Source: Strongylocentrotus droebachiensis (lineage: Eukaryota; Echinodermata; Echinoidea; Camarodonta; Strongylocentrotidae). Taken from it: 64,000 nucleotides of DNA. The stretch spans positions 1-64,000 of the forward strand of contig JAVYIG010004946.1 of the NCBI GenBank assembly GCA_035222895.1, read 5' to 3'. Positions within the stretch are counted from its first letter, which is position 1. Each line of letters starts with the position of its first letter. A model generated the notes under the pieces. That model was not told where the DNA came from. It did no database searches and saw only the letters and a list, made by a program, of their open reading frames with translations. Of this stretch, positions 43,894 through 55,164 are shown piece after piece. The translations under genes were made by a program, and so were the position numbers.

Positions 43894-43897
43894 CTAT

Positions 43898-44683
43898 CAC
43901 CCCTGGTTTAAGAACTATTAAAACTTGCCTTCAGGGAAGGTTACAATGGTAAAGATGACATTGAACTTGAACTTGAACAAAAATGCACTTTCACATACAT
44001 GTCCGTTTCTCAAAATTCGAAGTCGAGGCGAAAGGATTTTTTTTCGAATGACGTCATCAGACAAGCGAGCCAAATCTGGCGAGAAACCGCCGTTTCTTCA
44101 CACAATCTAAGAGGAGCCCTGTAGAGTAACTTGCATTGGGCGTGAAACTGCTGCCAGGCATGCTGAACCCAAGCCAATGTGCGCGATAGTCACATACCTG
44201 CCCTTGGGTACGACTATGACTGAGTATGAGAGCACAACATATTTACAATACAATTTTACAATACAGAGAGATATATAAAACAAAGTAAGATAATGTATGG
44301 TAAAATTGGTAATAAAATACAAGACATGATATATATACATTTTGATAATTATAAAAACAATAAACATGAGCTAAAGAATACAGTTTTTAATAAGTTATAG
44401 ATCTAAGTCTAAAATATCACGTGGTTTGTGGTTCAGTGGCGGATCCAGGGGGGGGGGGGGCCGGGCCCCCCCCCCCCCCCCCCTTAAGAAAAAAATCATT
44501 TGGGCTCAAGGGGGGGGGGGTCTTAATAAATAGGCCTAGATGAATGATCTACTGTCTACATATACTGTCACATTAATGATGATATTTTACATTGTTATAA
44601 AAAGGCTCACCCAATCGGTACATAATGGAGTAAAAGTTCTGAACCATATATAGTTCATTGACCCAGTATTTAGTTATTCTGTC
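43898..44683. other. Intergenic stretch with poly-G/poly-C edge
   Basis: No gene. CAGTGGCGGATCCAGGGGGG at 44433 leads into long G and C runs (44447-44483), a further example of the recurring edge. Confidence 0.5.
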
Positions 44684-44832
44684 GCTTGCAGGCAATATAT
44701 CTCTGCTTCTGATAGATTGTACAATAAATAACTTGGAATAGTGTCTATAATGATAGCACAGTCAAACCTGCTTTTAATGAAGAAAGACTACCTCTATAGA
44801 GACCACATATTGTTGGTTCCCTTTGACATGAT

Positions 44833-45255
44833 GCTTGAAGCTGGAATTACAAATCAAAACGCCGTTAAGAAACACAGTTACTGCGGGAGAGCATCCAAGC
44901 GATTTTTCATCAATGCTGATTCCGGCCCATTTCAAGCCCAGCCACTGCTCATCACACTGTGCAGTTTGACCCAGTATTGGCCAGGAACTATAGGTCAAGC
45001 AGGCCGCGATAATGATCTTATAGAATCATGATTGAGATTTCCGTTTGTTCAAGTGAATTTTAGCGACCGTGATCACGATACAAAAACGCATCTTTTTCAT
45101 CGTTTCATGTTTACATTTTTAAACACGTTTATTTTTATGACCGACAAAAAATCGCTTGAAATCGCTTGAACGCAACTGTGCCTATTTTAAACTACCGGTA
45201 AACGTCTTTCAAAACCGTGTTTCTAGGGTAAAAAAGTGGCGCTTGAATGCACCCT
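44833..45255. other. Segment specific to duplicon 2
   Basis: Between TTTGACATGATG and ACATTGTAAGTATATG the paralogue has about 35 bp, this copy about 420 bp. No inverted ends or coding region are recognised; contains the doublet AATCGCTTGAAATCGCTTGA. Confidence 0.5.
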
Positions 45256-45958
45256 TAAATTACATTGTAAGTATATGTATAGTAGACCACCTAATGCAGT
45301 CTTTGTATACAGGTATGAATCTACCGTTCAAGGAGCTAATATCATATGATCCAAGATTACTCTGGCTCGAGCTAGGTTCTTGATTTGGGTACTCTCAGCA
45401 TTCAAGGAATTCCTTCTTGGTAGAGATTGGAAAATGTAGATTAATGTATTGCTAAAGACATCATAGTGCTATTCCAGGGCTTTGAATCCATGAGCTTCAC
45501 ATCTTCAATTGAGTGTTTAAAAACCATTACAGCACCTTCACAAACCACCGAACTATGACATTTCTACTATGACTATGAATGAAGCTAAGTGATTGATGAT
45601 ACAATTAATAACCTTGTACTACATGTAGAACAAAATACATCATAGAAGACATTCAGCTTCAATGCAATTGGCAAAAAAAAACAAAAAAACTGATGTACGA
45701 TGCATGGATAATTGAAGTTTGATAATTGCTTTCTAAAAGCAGCATTTCATATCATACATTGTATGTAGAAAATATCAATGTTTCTTTTTGTACCCCAAAA
45801 ATATGATTTGACTGAGAATTTTATCTTCAAAATGCCTCGCATAAATAGTATTATTTTCTGTGAATCTGCATGTTTTTTTGTCAATCTACTATTTTAATAA
45901 ATTTCTTTTACACGTTTGTTTTCCTCCAAATTTAGAATTTTCCTGTGTGAGAAGATCA

Positions 45959-48139
45959 ATGGCTGACAAAAGAGGCCTACAGCACTCCCAAGGGCTGGCC
46001 TGCCCTCTTTGTCTTGATACCTTCAAGAACCCCACCCTGCTGCTATGTGGACATACGTTCTGTAAGGTCTGCCTGGAGGGTTACGATCAGCAACGGAATG
46101 GCGTTGATCACATGGAGTGCCCTGTGTGCAGAAAACGCACCAAGCTAGAGGAAAATAGAGTTGCCGGACTATCACCCAACTTTTCACTAAAGGGGCTTCA
46201 GGATGAACTCCACATAGATGAACAGACGTCTCAAAATCTGTGTCCACTACACAAGGCTGAATACAGGAACATATTTTGTGAAGTTTGTGAGAATTTCATT
46301 TGCATTACTTGCTTCATCAAAAACCATCAGGGGCACAGGATCATCAGGAAAGCGGACTTAAAAGAGGGGTTAAGAAAGAAGAAAATGGCTCTCATTCAGG
46401 ATGGTAAGGCAAGGAAAGGCCAAATTGAAAAGATTTTAAAAGACGCAGAACAACAAAGGAAAGAGATTTGTTGCCACCTTAGCAAAATGGAGAAGGAAAT
46501 TACAGAGGCTTACACTAAAAAAGTTACCACTCTCCAAGAAAATGAGAGGAAACTAAAAGAAAGGGTTCGTAGTATTCAAAGGGACTCAGACAAGCAATTT
46601 AATTGCTGTATTGCTCATCATAATGAGTTGATAGATAACATAAGCATCTCAGTTGTAATATTAGAATCCAATGAATCAGAGCATTTACAAGATCATGTTC
46701 TGATAGAAGATCATTTGCATTGCATTTCTCTTGAAAACTCACTTAAAGTCAACAAACCCAATGATGATCAGTCCATGGCACAGGTGCAAGCAGCAAAGAA
46801 CTCCAAGTTTCATTGCGCCAAAAGGAAACTTCTTGATGTAGGTCACATTGAGCCTGGAGGAAAGGCAACAACAAGTAACAATCAACAAACAAAGGCAACA
46901 ACAAGTAGCAGTCAACAAGCGAAGGCAACAACAAGTAGTAGTCAACAAGCCAAGGCAACAACGAGTAACAGTCAACAAGCCAAGGCAACAACAAGTAACA
47001 GTCAACAAGCGAAGGCAACAACAAGTAGCAGTCAACAAGCGAAGGCAACAACAAGTAGCAGTCAACAAGCGAAGGCAACAACAAGTAGCAGTCAACAAGC
47101 CAAGGCAACAACAAGTAGCAGTCAACAAGCGAAGGCAACAACAAGTAGCAGTCAACAAGCGAGGGCAACTGTCAGCAGCAGTCAACATGTGATGACGACT
47201 GCTCGAGTGAATATGAACACTGATGAGATGCAACCAAGTACTAGTGGTAATGTAGGAGCTATTCCGGCAATGGTTAAGACTAACTCACTTACTATCGTGA
47301 AGGAAGCTGAATTGCATCGTACACATGTAATTGTATATGGGATGGCAGCTCTATCTCAGGATTCTGTGGTGGTAGGGTATGGTCAAGAAGGTTCTGAGTG
47401 CTTATCTTTGTCAGGTGAGAGTACACCATATCTGGATGCATGTGATAGACATGGTGTATGTGACATTACATGCCTTGCTCACGGTAGATCAGCAGTATCG
47501 GGTTTTGGCGGGGTATGCCGTATCTACAATGCAGAAGGTATACAAGATATTCAATTTCAATATCAGTGCAAGCAATGCCCAATTCGGCTAGACCCTGGCT
47601 ATGAGTCTTATACCGGTATTAAGTTATGTAGTGACCAACATGATAATATCTATGCTGTCAACGGCAATCCAGAGATCTACATCTTCAGTGGTTGCAACCC
47701 TAACCCACAGACCATCATCCCAACTGGCAAAGTCGAGAATAAACAGGTCTGTGTTACCAATACAGGTGCAATTATCACCAGCGGTAATGCTTACCGCAAG
47801 GCAGGACATACGCTTAGGTCAGTTACTGTGTATGATAGAGAAGGTCGTGTGGGTAGCTCTATCAAATCCAACAACATGACGGTTGAATATCTGTATGCTG
47901 CAGTAGATAGTCGAGATAGAGTGTTAGTAGCTAGGGTGAAGAGAAAGTGTAATGTGCTGAGATTGTCCAGATATACTCTCCAAGGAGTGACGCTCACCAA
48001 GGAGGTGATGTTCAAACAACTCAGACTCCCACATAAATGTACCTTCCTCTCTGATGACTGTTATATGGTTAGTCTCACTCCTAGCATGATTGCCTTTTAT
48101 ACCGGCAAGCATTTGTTTTTCATAGAACTTGGCCTGTAG
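45959..48139 (+). CDS. TRIM-like RING/B-box protein with internal repeats, copy 2
   Basis: Predicted protein of 726 residues, same plan as the paralogue at 9715-12174. RING ligands C15, C18, C30, H32, C35, C38, C54, C57 and B-box ligands C95, H98, C107, C110, C115, C118, H123, H126 are all kept; only three of the first 126 residues differ. It has 10 decapeptide repeats plus a decayed eleventh, against 19 in copy 1. The C-terminal NHL-like domain (from about 465) has many replacements and small indels (for example HRTHVIV, DRHGVC, CPIRLDPGYESYT). The ATG at 45959 matches copy 1; the frame is open 33 codons upstream, but that part crosses the conserved acceptor-like site ending at 45935 and has no ATG. 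Probable function: RING ubiquitin ligase with a propeller substrate or ligand module; exact role unknown. Confidence 0.9.
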   Translation: MADKRGLQHSQGLACPLCLDTFKNPTLLLCGHTFCKVCLEGYDQQRNGVDHMECPVCRKRTKLEENRVAGLSPNFSLKGLQDELHIDEQTSQNLCPLHKAEYRNIFCEVCENFICITCFIKNHQGHRIIRKADLKEGLRKKKMALIQDGKARKGQIEKILKDAEQQRKEICCHLSKMEKEITEAYTKKVTTLQENERKLKERVRSIQRDSDKQFNCCIAHHNELIDNISISVVILESNESEHLQDHVLIEDHLHCISLENSLKVNKPNDDQSMAQVQAAKNSKFHCAKRKLLDVGHIEPGGKATTSNNQQTKATTSSSQQAKATTSSSQQAKATTSNSQQAKATTSNSQQAKATTSSSQQAKATTSSSQQAKATTSSSQQAKATTSSSQQAKATTSSSQQARATVSSSQHVMTTARVNMNTDEMQPSTSGNVGAIPAMVKTNSLTIVKEAELHRTHVIVYGMAALSQDSVVVGYGQEGSECLSLSGESTPYLDACDRHGVCDITCLAHGRSAVSGFGGVCRIYNAEGIQDIQFQYQCKQCPIRLDPGYESYTGIKLCSDQHDNIYAVNGNPEIYIFSGCNPNPQTIIPTGKVENKQVCVTNTGAIITSGNAYRKAGHTLRSVTVYDREGRVGSSIKSNNMTVEYLYAAVDSRDRVLVARVKRKCNVLRLSRYTLQGVTLTKEVMFKQLRLPHKCTFLSDDCYMVSLTPSMIAFYTGKHLFFIELGL
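46862..47161 (+). repeat. In-frame 30-bp minisatellite in the TRIM gene, 10 units
   Basis: Same unit as in copy 1 (KATTSSSQQA), ten regular copies, then one decayed copy (GGGCAACTGTCAGCAGCAGT). Confidence 0.95.
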
Positions 48140-49041
48140 CTCTTATTCCTACCACCATCCTTCTTGTTCACCTACAATTAGTTCTTACTCTTTCAAATTA
48201 TTGCAGTTTCATCTCTTCTGTTGTGGTTTCATTCTTACGCAGCAATGAGAGTGGGGAAAGTCATATGTGGTATTTGGCAATCAGGTTTGATATCAACATT
48301 TACATGTATGTACATTTAACTCACATCAAAAGTATTTTCCTTGATACACTCTAAGAAGGCTATCAACCAAGTTCTTTGATCATTTGATGAGCTTGTTAGA
48401 AAAGTCATCATTATGCGTATTTACTTTAATACTTTAAGTATGTAGCAGTATCACAAAAGCCCTTTGTGATCATTTTTCTTTAAAAAATAATTATGTTGCA
48501 ACTCTTTGGTAAATTGATTCAGCCTTTTTAGACATGATGCTTTGAAGTAGTTAATTTTTCAATATGTATGTCACATTTTTCTTGAGCATGTTACAGTTTG
48601 TAAATATACATGTATATGCCAAAGCCTTGTAAATAGGAGAATGTAGTTGTCATTATGCGTTATTATGATATCATTCCTTATCTTATTGAACCCAGTAATC
48701 ATTCTTCGAAGAAAAATTGTGTCACAGGCAAAATTGATAATGTATCCTGCGATTCCAAGTTCTTGTTTAGAAAATTCAGAATGGACTTTAGGTGTTCATT
48801 ACCATTTTTGTATTTTACATAAACCTTTGTTTTTATGAATATGCCATATATGTCTTCAAGTTAAACTATCTGTGTTTGCCTAGTTGAAAAGCCTAGTTGA
48901 TAAGCCAAGTTAATGCAATACGCATGGCAATATTAATGTGTGCTCTAAATGGATTGAAATGTGTTGTATTTTAAAAGAATATTTTGTATTATGTTTTATT
49001 TCAATGCTCCTTTTATTTTTAAGCATATAAAATGAACTTAG
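48140..49041 (+). other. 3' flank of TRIM copy 2
   Basis: Conserved with copy 1 (12175-12445 and 14816-16200), so it is old duplicated sequence and may include a 3' UTR. No strong polyadenylation signal could be assigned. Confidence 0.5.
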
Positions 49042-49480
49042 TACCGTATTTGCAGGCGTAAAGGCTGCAGTATTTTTGGAAGAGAAAATATCAAAAAGTC
49101 TGGGTGCGGCCTGTGCGTCACAAGAGTAAAATATTGAAAGTCAAAACCATGAAAACAGCACGAATTTGTACATATGGAACTACAATGAATGGTTCTGGAT
49201 ATTTCTAGAATAACTGTCTAGAATAACACGTCTTACCAACAATTTTGTGTTATATTGTAGACATGAAGGGCAAAGTTTTGTCAATCTCGTAAATAAACTT
49301 TTTAACTTACCAAACAAAAAAGCCATCTGGCTTGCTGCCCATGGTGTTCTCGAAAAAGTACAACAAACAAGTTTTGTTAAAAATAATTTTTAATAATTTT
49401 TTTTGTTTTTGTCTACGAAATGTAAAAATCGGGGGTGCGGCCTATACGGTGGTGCGGCCTTTACGCCGGCAAATACGGGT
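49042..49480. mobile_element. MITE, CCGTATTTGCC family, about 435 bp
   Basis: Left TACCGTATTTGCAGGCGTAA and right TTACGCCGGCAAATACGG with GTA outside each end. The paralogous site (about 16190-16205, TTAGTAAGTGTAAC) is empty, so insertion followed the duplication. The interior resembles the 4723-6724 element in reverse orientation; no tRNA-like part. Confidence 0.85.
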
Positions 49481-50317
49481 AAGAAATTGTAACAAAAAGA
49501 AAGAAAGAAAGAATAAAGCAGCAATGTTGTAGAGGAGGAAGGCAATGATGGAAATTCAACTCGTTTTTTAAACTAATTTCATTTCATTTTTTTACAGGAG
49601 TTTCTTTGATAGATTTGGTGTTATATTTTACAGGACAAAGTATTTATCTCAAACAATTATGTTTACCTGGTACTTGTAGGTCTAAAGTAAAATGCTATCA
49701 AATTAACTATCATTTCTATATGATATGATATTTTATAATGAATAGGATGTCAGACCTACAGTTTGATCATGGTTATAGTTTATAGTTGAGGTGGTATAGC
49801 ACTATGATAATGTTTCTTCTTTGTTACCTGTGTCTAATCATTTTGATCAGTGTTTTAAGTATGATGCTTAAAGTTCCATTCAATGTTGGGATCTGCCATT
49901 GAAGCAGTATATTAAATACTGGAACACTATTACCAAATGCTGTTACTGTTAAACATATAATAAAACATGTTGATAAAATTCATATAATGTACATAGTTGT
50001 GAATATTATTCTGTGATAGTTTTTTTAATGATGTTGATTAACAAAAAAGTGATTAGAGGCTGATAATTAGAGTAAGCAATGACAGGTGTAGCATGTTTAA
50101 TAGCCTGCTTATTGTTTAGCTGAAAGTAAATTACATTGACATGAAGCGGAAGCAAATTTGCAAGAGTGTATTTACTTCAATAAAAGATTTTTTTAAATTT
50201 AGAATCATAAGAAGCCCCACTATGGTATCATCTATAAATGAAATCTGATACCTTACTTTAAATTGGGGTATGATCACATTTCAATCAGACTTTTGAGTTG
50301 CCTGATTCTGAGGCAGA

Positions 50318-51042
50318 AAAGGTACCTTTGGGGTGATATTGCTGCGGAGGGGGAGGGGGCAGAGAGGGGACATTTTGTTTTGTTTTGTTTTACATCAAAG
50401 GCCAACCAAACTTGGGTTTGCCCAGACTATATGCCTCCCACCCCCCCCCCCCCCCCCTTGATCCAATTACGAGGCAATACATGGTTATCAATTGTTAGTC
50501 TTGTGTCTTGGGGAAAGAGCAAATGAGACAGGGAATTACACAGTAGAGTGAGGGGAAGGGGGAGTGAGGAAGAGAGAGAGACAGAAAGGGTACCTTTGTG
50601 GTGATATTGCTGGGGAGGGGGAAGAAAGGGAACATTTTGTTTTGTTTTACATCGAAGGCCAACCAAACTTGGGTTTTCCCAGTCAATATATGCCTCCTAC
50701 CCCACCCCCCCCCCCCCTCGATCCAGTTACCAGGCAATACATGGTTATCAGTTGTTAGTCTTGTGTCTTGGGGAAAGAGTAAATGAGACAGGAATTGCAC
50801 AGTAGAGAGAGGGGAAGGGGGAGCGAGGAAGAGAGAGAGCGAGGGGGGGGGGGGATGGGGAGGGAGGGAAGCGGAGAGAGAAAAAAAAGGGTAGGGGTGG
50901 ATATAGCTAGGGTACAGAGGGGGAGAGAAAATGAACCGCAGGGAGGGGGGGGGGGATGGGGAGGGAGGGAAGCGGAGAGAGAGAAAAAAGGGTAGGGGTG
51001 GATATAGCTAGGGTACAGAGGGGGAGAGAAAATGAACCGCAG
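50318..51042 (+). repeat. Local tandem duplications (about 265 bp x2, then about 105 bp x2)
   Basis: GGTACCTTTGGGGTGATATTG to GTCTTGTGTCTTGGGGAAAG repeats at 50321 and 50590. Then GGATGGGGAGGGAGGGAAGC through GATATAGCTAGGGTACAGAG to AAAATGAACCGCAG repeats at 50853 and 50954. Purine-rich; no coding. Confidence 0.85.
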
Positions 51043-52181
51043 GTACATATTCATTACAAATGGAAGTTGATCTAATTTAAGCAAGAAATTATAGTAAATG
51101 GTGATGAAGTTATGTTCTGATAATGATGAAGATATAATCAGTGATGAAGTTCGACGATCGTGAAAGTGACGGTGGTGCATGGTCTATGATGATTATGATG
51201 ATCGTGATCATGCTGATGCTGGTGATGTTGATGATGGTTCAATGATGAATATAAGAGACAAAAAAAGAAACACTTCAGGTTAAAAAAATTAAAGAGAGAG
51301 AGGACACTATTTATAAATCATATTAACATTTATTATTATTTTGTATCTAATTGTTTATTCATTTATTTCATTTTATGAATATCATTATTAATATTATTAT
51401 TATTATTATATAGTATAATAAATATATACCGGAACATGTATATATTTTTTTTTTGGAAGGAGGATTGCACTGAAAATATGCCACTTTACTTTTGAGGTAG
51501 ACCTCTAGTCCTTTCTTCTCTAAAGAAAAAAAATCAAACCACTTGTGAAGGAGTTTTAGTGTTCATTTGTATTTAGGACACATTTCTCCCAGTAATTCAG
51601 AAAAAAAGAAAATTCCCTTAAGATGGTGATAAAGATGGTCATATAATATCAAACCAAGGGAATCGAGCCTCAATTGTATGGGGAAATACATGTAAGTTGT
51701 TTTGACTGAAGTTCTCGCAAATTTCAATTTTATCTTGCTGAAAATTCTTTCTTGATTAGCGCCACCTTGTGATGTGTTTTTTTTGTGTACGATCGTAAAT
51801 GATCAATCAAGTGCAAACGATGTAAAGATCGCAACGGTATATACGGCGCGATATGCGATACATATTAACATGACATGACGCGACGCCGCGGTTGTGGGGG
51901 TAAATCGAGATCAAGATCTGCTGTAGACTATTCGTTCAATTACCGTAAGTCGGTTCTACGTAACATTTATTTCAATTTTATTAGAATATTAGATTTTGAC
52001 AGATAGTGGCATGGTATGGCGTGAGTGCTCGAGTGTGCTTAAATCATCAGCTTTGAACTAACAGAAGTACCGGTACGGTACGGTGACATACGGACTAGAG
52101 TCTAGATCTACGCCCGGGCGCGGCCGGGTAACCCGAAGCGATGGACATGGACGCGAAGGAGCTGAGCTGAGCTTGGAGTTG
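51043..52181. other. Intergenic stretch
   Basis: GATGATGAT-type simple sequence (51080-51250), AT-rich DNA, then a more CpG-rich part (51830-52190) with a splice-donor-like ACCGTAAGT at 51942. It might be an untranslated first exon of the downstream ankyrin gene, but nothing else supports this. Confidence 0.35.
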
Positions 52182-52190
52182 GACGACCAC

Positions 52191-53023
52191 TAGACCGAAT
52201 TTTCCGTCTCTTTCGTTCGTTAGCCTCTTATTGGGGTAGGGTCGGCCGGCTCTCTCTTTAGAGACGGAAACCGTCTAATCACATGTCCTTGATAACGCCA
52301 CGACCAACTCTGGTCGTAGCGTTTTGCCCCCAAAATCCCCCTAAATGTCATTTTACCTCGTGTATGTATCCAAATGTAAATTAGGCCTAGGGTATAATAA
52401 TTCGGTTCCACTTACTAACTTGCTTGAAATAATCCGTTTAATGGTCCCTTTTAAGGAAATTATGGGTCTAAATTGACAGCCGTGTTGAAAATCTTGCAAG
52501 TCGTGTTAAACTCTCGCTGCCGGAGTCATCTAAATCAATCTCATCCCTTCTAGTCTACGCCGAAGGCAAAATGATTATGAAGGAAAAACTGTGCGCCGTC
52601 TACACGTTCGTAATGGCGTTATCACAGTTTTTCTTTCATAATCATTTTGCCTTCGGCGTAGACTAGAAGGGATGAGATTGATTTAGATGACTCCGGCAGC
52701 GAGAGTTTAACACGACTTGCAAGATTTTCAACACGGCTGTCAATTTAGACCCATAATTTCCTTAAAAGGGACCATTAAACGGATTATTTCAAGCAAGTTA
52801 GTAAGTGGAACCGAATTATTATACCCTAGGCCTAATTTACATTTGGATATACACGAGGTAAAATGACATTTAGGGGGATTTTGGGGGCAAAACGCTACGA
52901 CCAGAGTTGGTCGTGGCGTTATCAAGGACATGTGATTAGACGGTTTCCGTCTCTAAAGAGAGAGCCGGCCGACCCTACCCCAATAAGAGGCTAACGAACG
53001 AAAGAGACGGAAAATTCGGTCTA
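52191..53023. mobile_element. Foldback MITE with 9-bp TSD (Mutator-like)
   Basis: Ends TAGACCGAATTTTCCGTCTC and its complement; arms of about 403 bp meet around a 29-bp spacer (52594-52622). GACGACCAC is duplicated exactly at 52182-52190 and 53024-53032. Long TIRs with 9-bp duplications are typical of Mutator-like elements. No transposase. Confidence 0.9.
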
Positions 53024-53148
53024 GACGACCACCAGCTAGCACCAGCAGCTGACCTATGATTGTGATTGTGATTGTGATTGAATGATGCTTGGTAACGCCA
53101 TCAAGCGTTAGTTTAATTTAGGCCCTTGTATTATTATGTAGCTGGATG

Positions 53149-53298
53149 CAGGCGCGTAGCCAGAGTTTGATGTTTGGGGGGGCACATACATGTAATCGAT
53201 CGAGGTAAAAAAAAGGGGTCTACAAAATTTCAACCGATCCTGGAAATTTTAGGGGGGGCACGTGCCACCCCGTGCCCCCCCCCGTGGCTACGCGCCTG
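53149..53298. mobile_element. 150-bp hAT-like MITE
   Basis: Ends CAGGCGCGTAGCCA and TGGCTACGCGCCTG, with GCTGGATG duplicated at 53141-53148 and 53299-53306. The interior holds G and C runs. Confidence 0.9.
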
Positions 53299-53424
53299 GC
53301 TGGATGCCTGGATCTCATGGACGCTGTACAAATACAAAATCAAAATGTAGCTCATCGGCGATCCCGAAAAATTGGTCCATTTCATGACTTAGTTTGGGAT
53401 CATGATCATGGGGAAAGTCTAGAG

Positions 53425-53989
53425 CAGGCCTTCTCAACTGGCGGCGCGCTCGCCACTCGTGGCGCTTGCGGTCAGAGTGGCGTGCGGCTGTTCCAAAAAA
53501 TTAATAAAAATTAAAAATTAAAAATTAAAGAAAGAACAACATTAACAAATTATATTTTAAAATAAAAAAACTCAGAAAAATAAAAAAGTCACAGTCGAAG
53601 TTGAGCCCAAAATGTAAGGAAGCCATTTAATTTTGTTTGTTTGATTTTCACTTCATTTTGACATTTTCCGTGTTTATTTCACCAAAATAACTACATATAA
53701 ATTAACTTCCAGTGTAGATTTTAGCCAGGAATTGTACTAATTATTTCACATCAATATGAAATTATGATTGATGTTTTATGGAACAAAAAGGTGTTAAAAA
53801 TGCCACATCTGGGCCTTAAAAAAGCCCAAAAATCCACTAGCTTCCGGGGGCTTCGCCCCCTGGACCCCACCTGGTATCGGTTCGGTCGCTACGCTCCCTC
53901 GTAACACAGTCACCAGACATACAGGTTGGCACTTCAACCTCAATTCATTTTTGTTTTGGCGCTTCTAATAAACTAGTTGAGAAGGCCTG
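53425..53989. mobile_element. 565-bp hAT-like MITE
   Basis: Ends CAGGCCTTCTCAACT and AGTTGAGAAGGCCTG; the 8-bp GTCTAGAG is duplicated at 53417-53424 and 53990-53997. It carries an inverted copy of the GGGTCCAGGGGGC/GAAGCCCC core found in the arrays at 2324 and 7268. Confidence 0.9.
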
Positions 53990-53997
53990 GTCTAGAG

Positions 53998-55164
53998 TCT
54001 ATGTAGGCCTAGTAGACTATGTATTCTACAGCAGTTCTGCTCGGATTTTGTCTAACTTTAGCTTCACCGAAATCTCTCTCTAAAAATTTCTGAGTCTTGG
54101 ACTTCGAGGAGACCGTCAATCCCGTCATATTATTAAGACAAAAAAGACCCCTGACTCGCTGAGGCTGAGGCCCGGACGCGATGACGTGATTAAAAAACTC
54201 ACCGAATGCAAGCCAAGGCAAGGCAAATGAGACCGATTTTTCCTACAGTGACCTGTACTGTACATAGACCTATATTGTATTTAGCGAAGAAAAATGGAGC
54301 AACTTTAGAATTAGAAGTCTAGATCTAGATCTATCCATGGCATTACCGGTAATAGGTTAGACGGAAAAGTATTTTGGTTTTTTACTTGTCTTTTTGAAGC
54401 TCTTCTCTAGCCTCTAGGGATTCTGCGAAGCCAGATTTTAATCTTGGGCTCGGCCAGTTGGCAAAACATGTAGACCTCTACAATCATGAAGTTCTATCCA
54501 TTAACAGAATAAACTGATTAATTTTGGTCTACCGTCGGCCATCTGATCTGGTTTGAGGTAGACAAAAATATCTGTGTCTGTTTGGCAGGAGGATTTAAAA
54601 ACCCAATTTGGTCTCCAAAACATGTTTTTGACAATTAATGAATGATATTTATTATTTACATGAATGAATATGTTATTACCGTCACAACAATTCAGAATGA
54701 AATAAGTGATGTTACTATTTAAGCTTAGTTTAGTTCATAAAATCAACAGAAAACAAAGATTGTCAATTTTTTTCTTTCTAGGGTAGATCTAGATCTAGTT
54801 AGTCGGCTGGTCGGGTTACCTAGGTTTGAGCTGTCATTTGGACGCACTTCCACAGAAGTTTTATTAACAAAATTTCTTAATAAAGGAGGCATTTTTTGAT
54901 TTATTAATCCCATGAATAAACCAACAAAAATTGCAAAGGGTTATACCCGCTTCTGTGAACTACATGTACATGTACAGTAATGACATGTCATTGTATGTAC
55001 ACGTATTCCCAGAAGTTTTGTGTCCCAGCAGGTTTAATACAGGCGTATCCAGACAGTTGATTTAAAACGACAATTTACACTTGTAAGTTTACATGGCAAT
55101 AATATACATGTATGCCATGAATCTTTAGGCTTATGTGATACAAATATAAAGGACAAATATTAAT
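53998..55164. other. AT-rich stretch, no gene
   Basis: Nothing recognised apart from AGATCTAGATCTA runs and TACATGTACATGTACA. Confidence 0.5.

Larger units (their letters stand above)
43097..43897 (-). repeat. tRNA-like-bearing repeat, copy A
   Basis: Reverse complement of 56957-57738 along its whole length. From left: TATACCTCACTTAAGGAATC, a part with TAACCATGGTTATTAAAAAT, AAAATTGTCGGTAAGAT on the minus strand, the tRNA-like relic, then a small palindromic element. The middle is shared with the TIR element at 4723-6724. Confidence 0.85.
44684..50480 (+). repeat. Segmental duplication, copy 2
   Basis: Same-orientation homologue of 8360-17100. It lacks the hAT-like, foldback and 2.37-kb insertions of copy 1, but carries its own insert at about 44833-45255 and a MITE at 49042-49480. 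Confidence 0.9.

Noticed and set aside
44741..45031. 96-codon frame in the duplicon-2-specific insert
   Set aside because: No domain, crosses the insert boundary, absent from the paralogue.
45860..45958. 33-codon N-terminal extension of TRIM copy 2
   Set aside because: No ATG, not open in the paralogue, and it crosses a conserved acceptor-like site.
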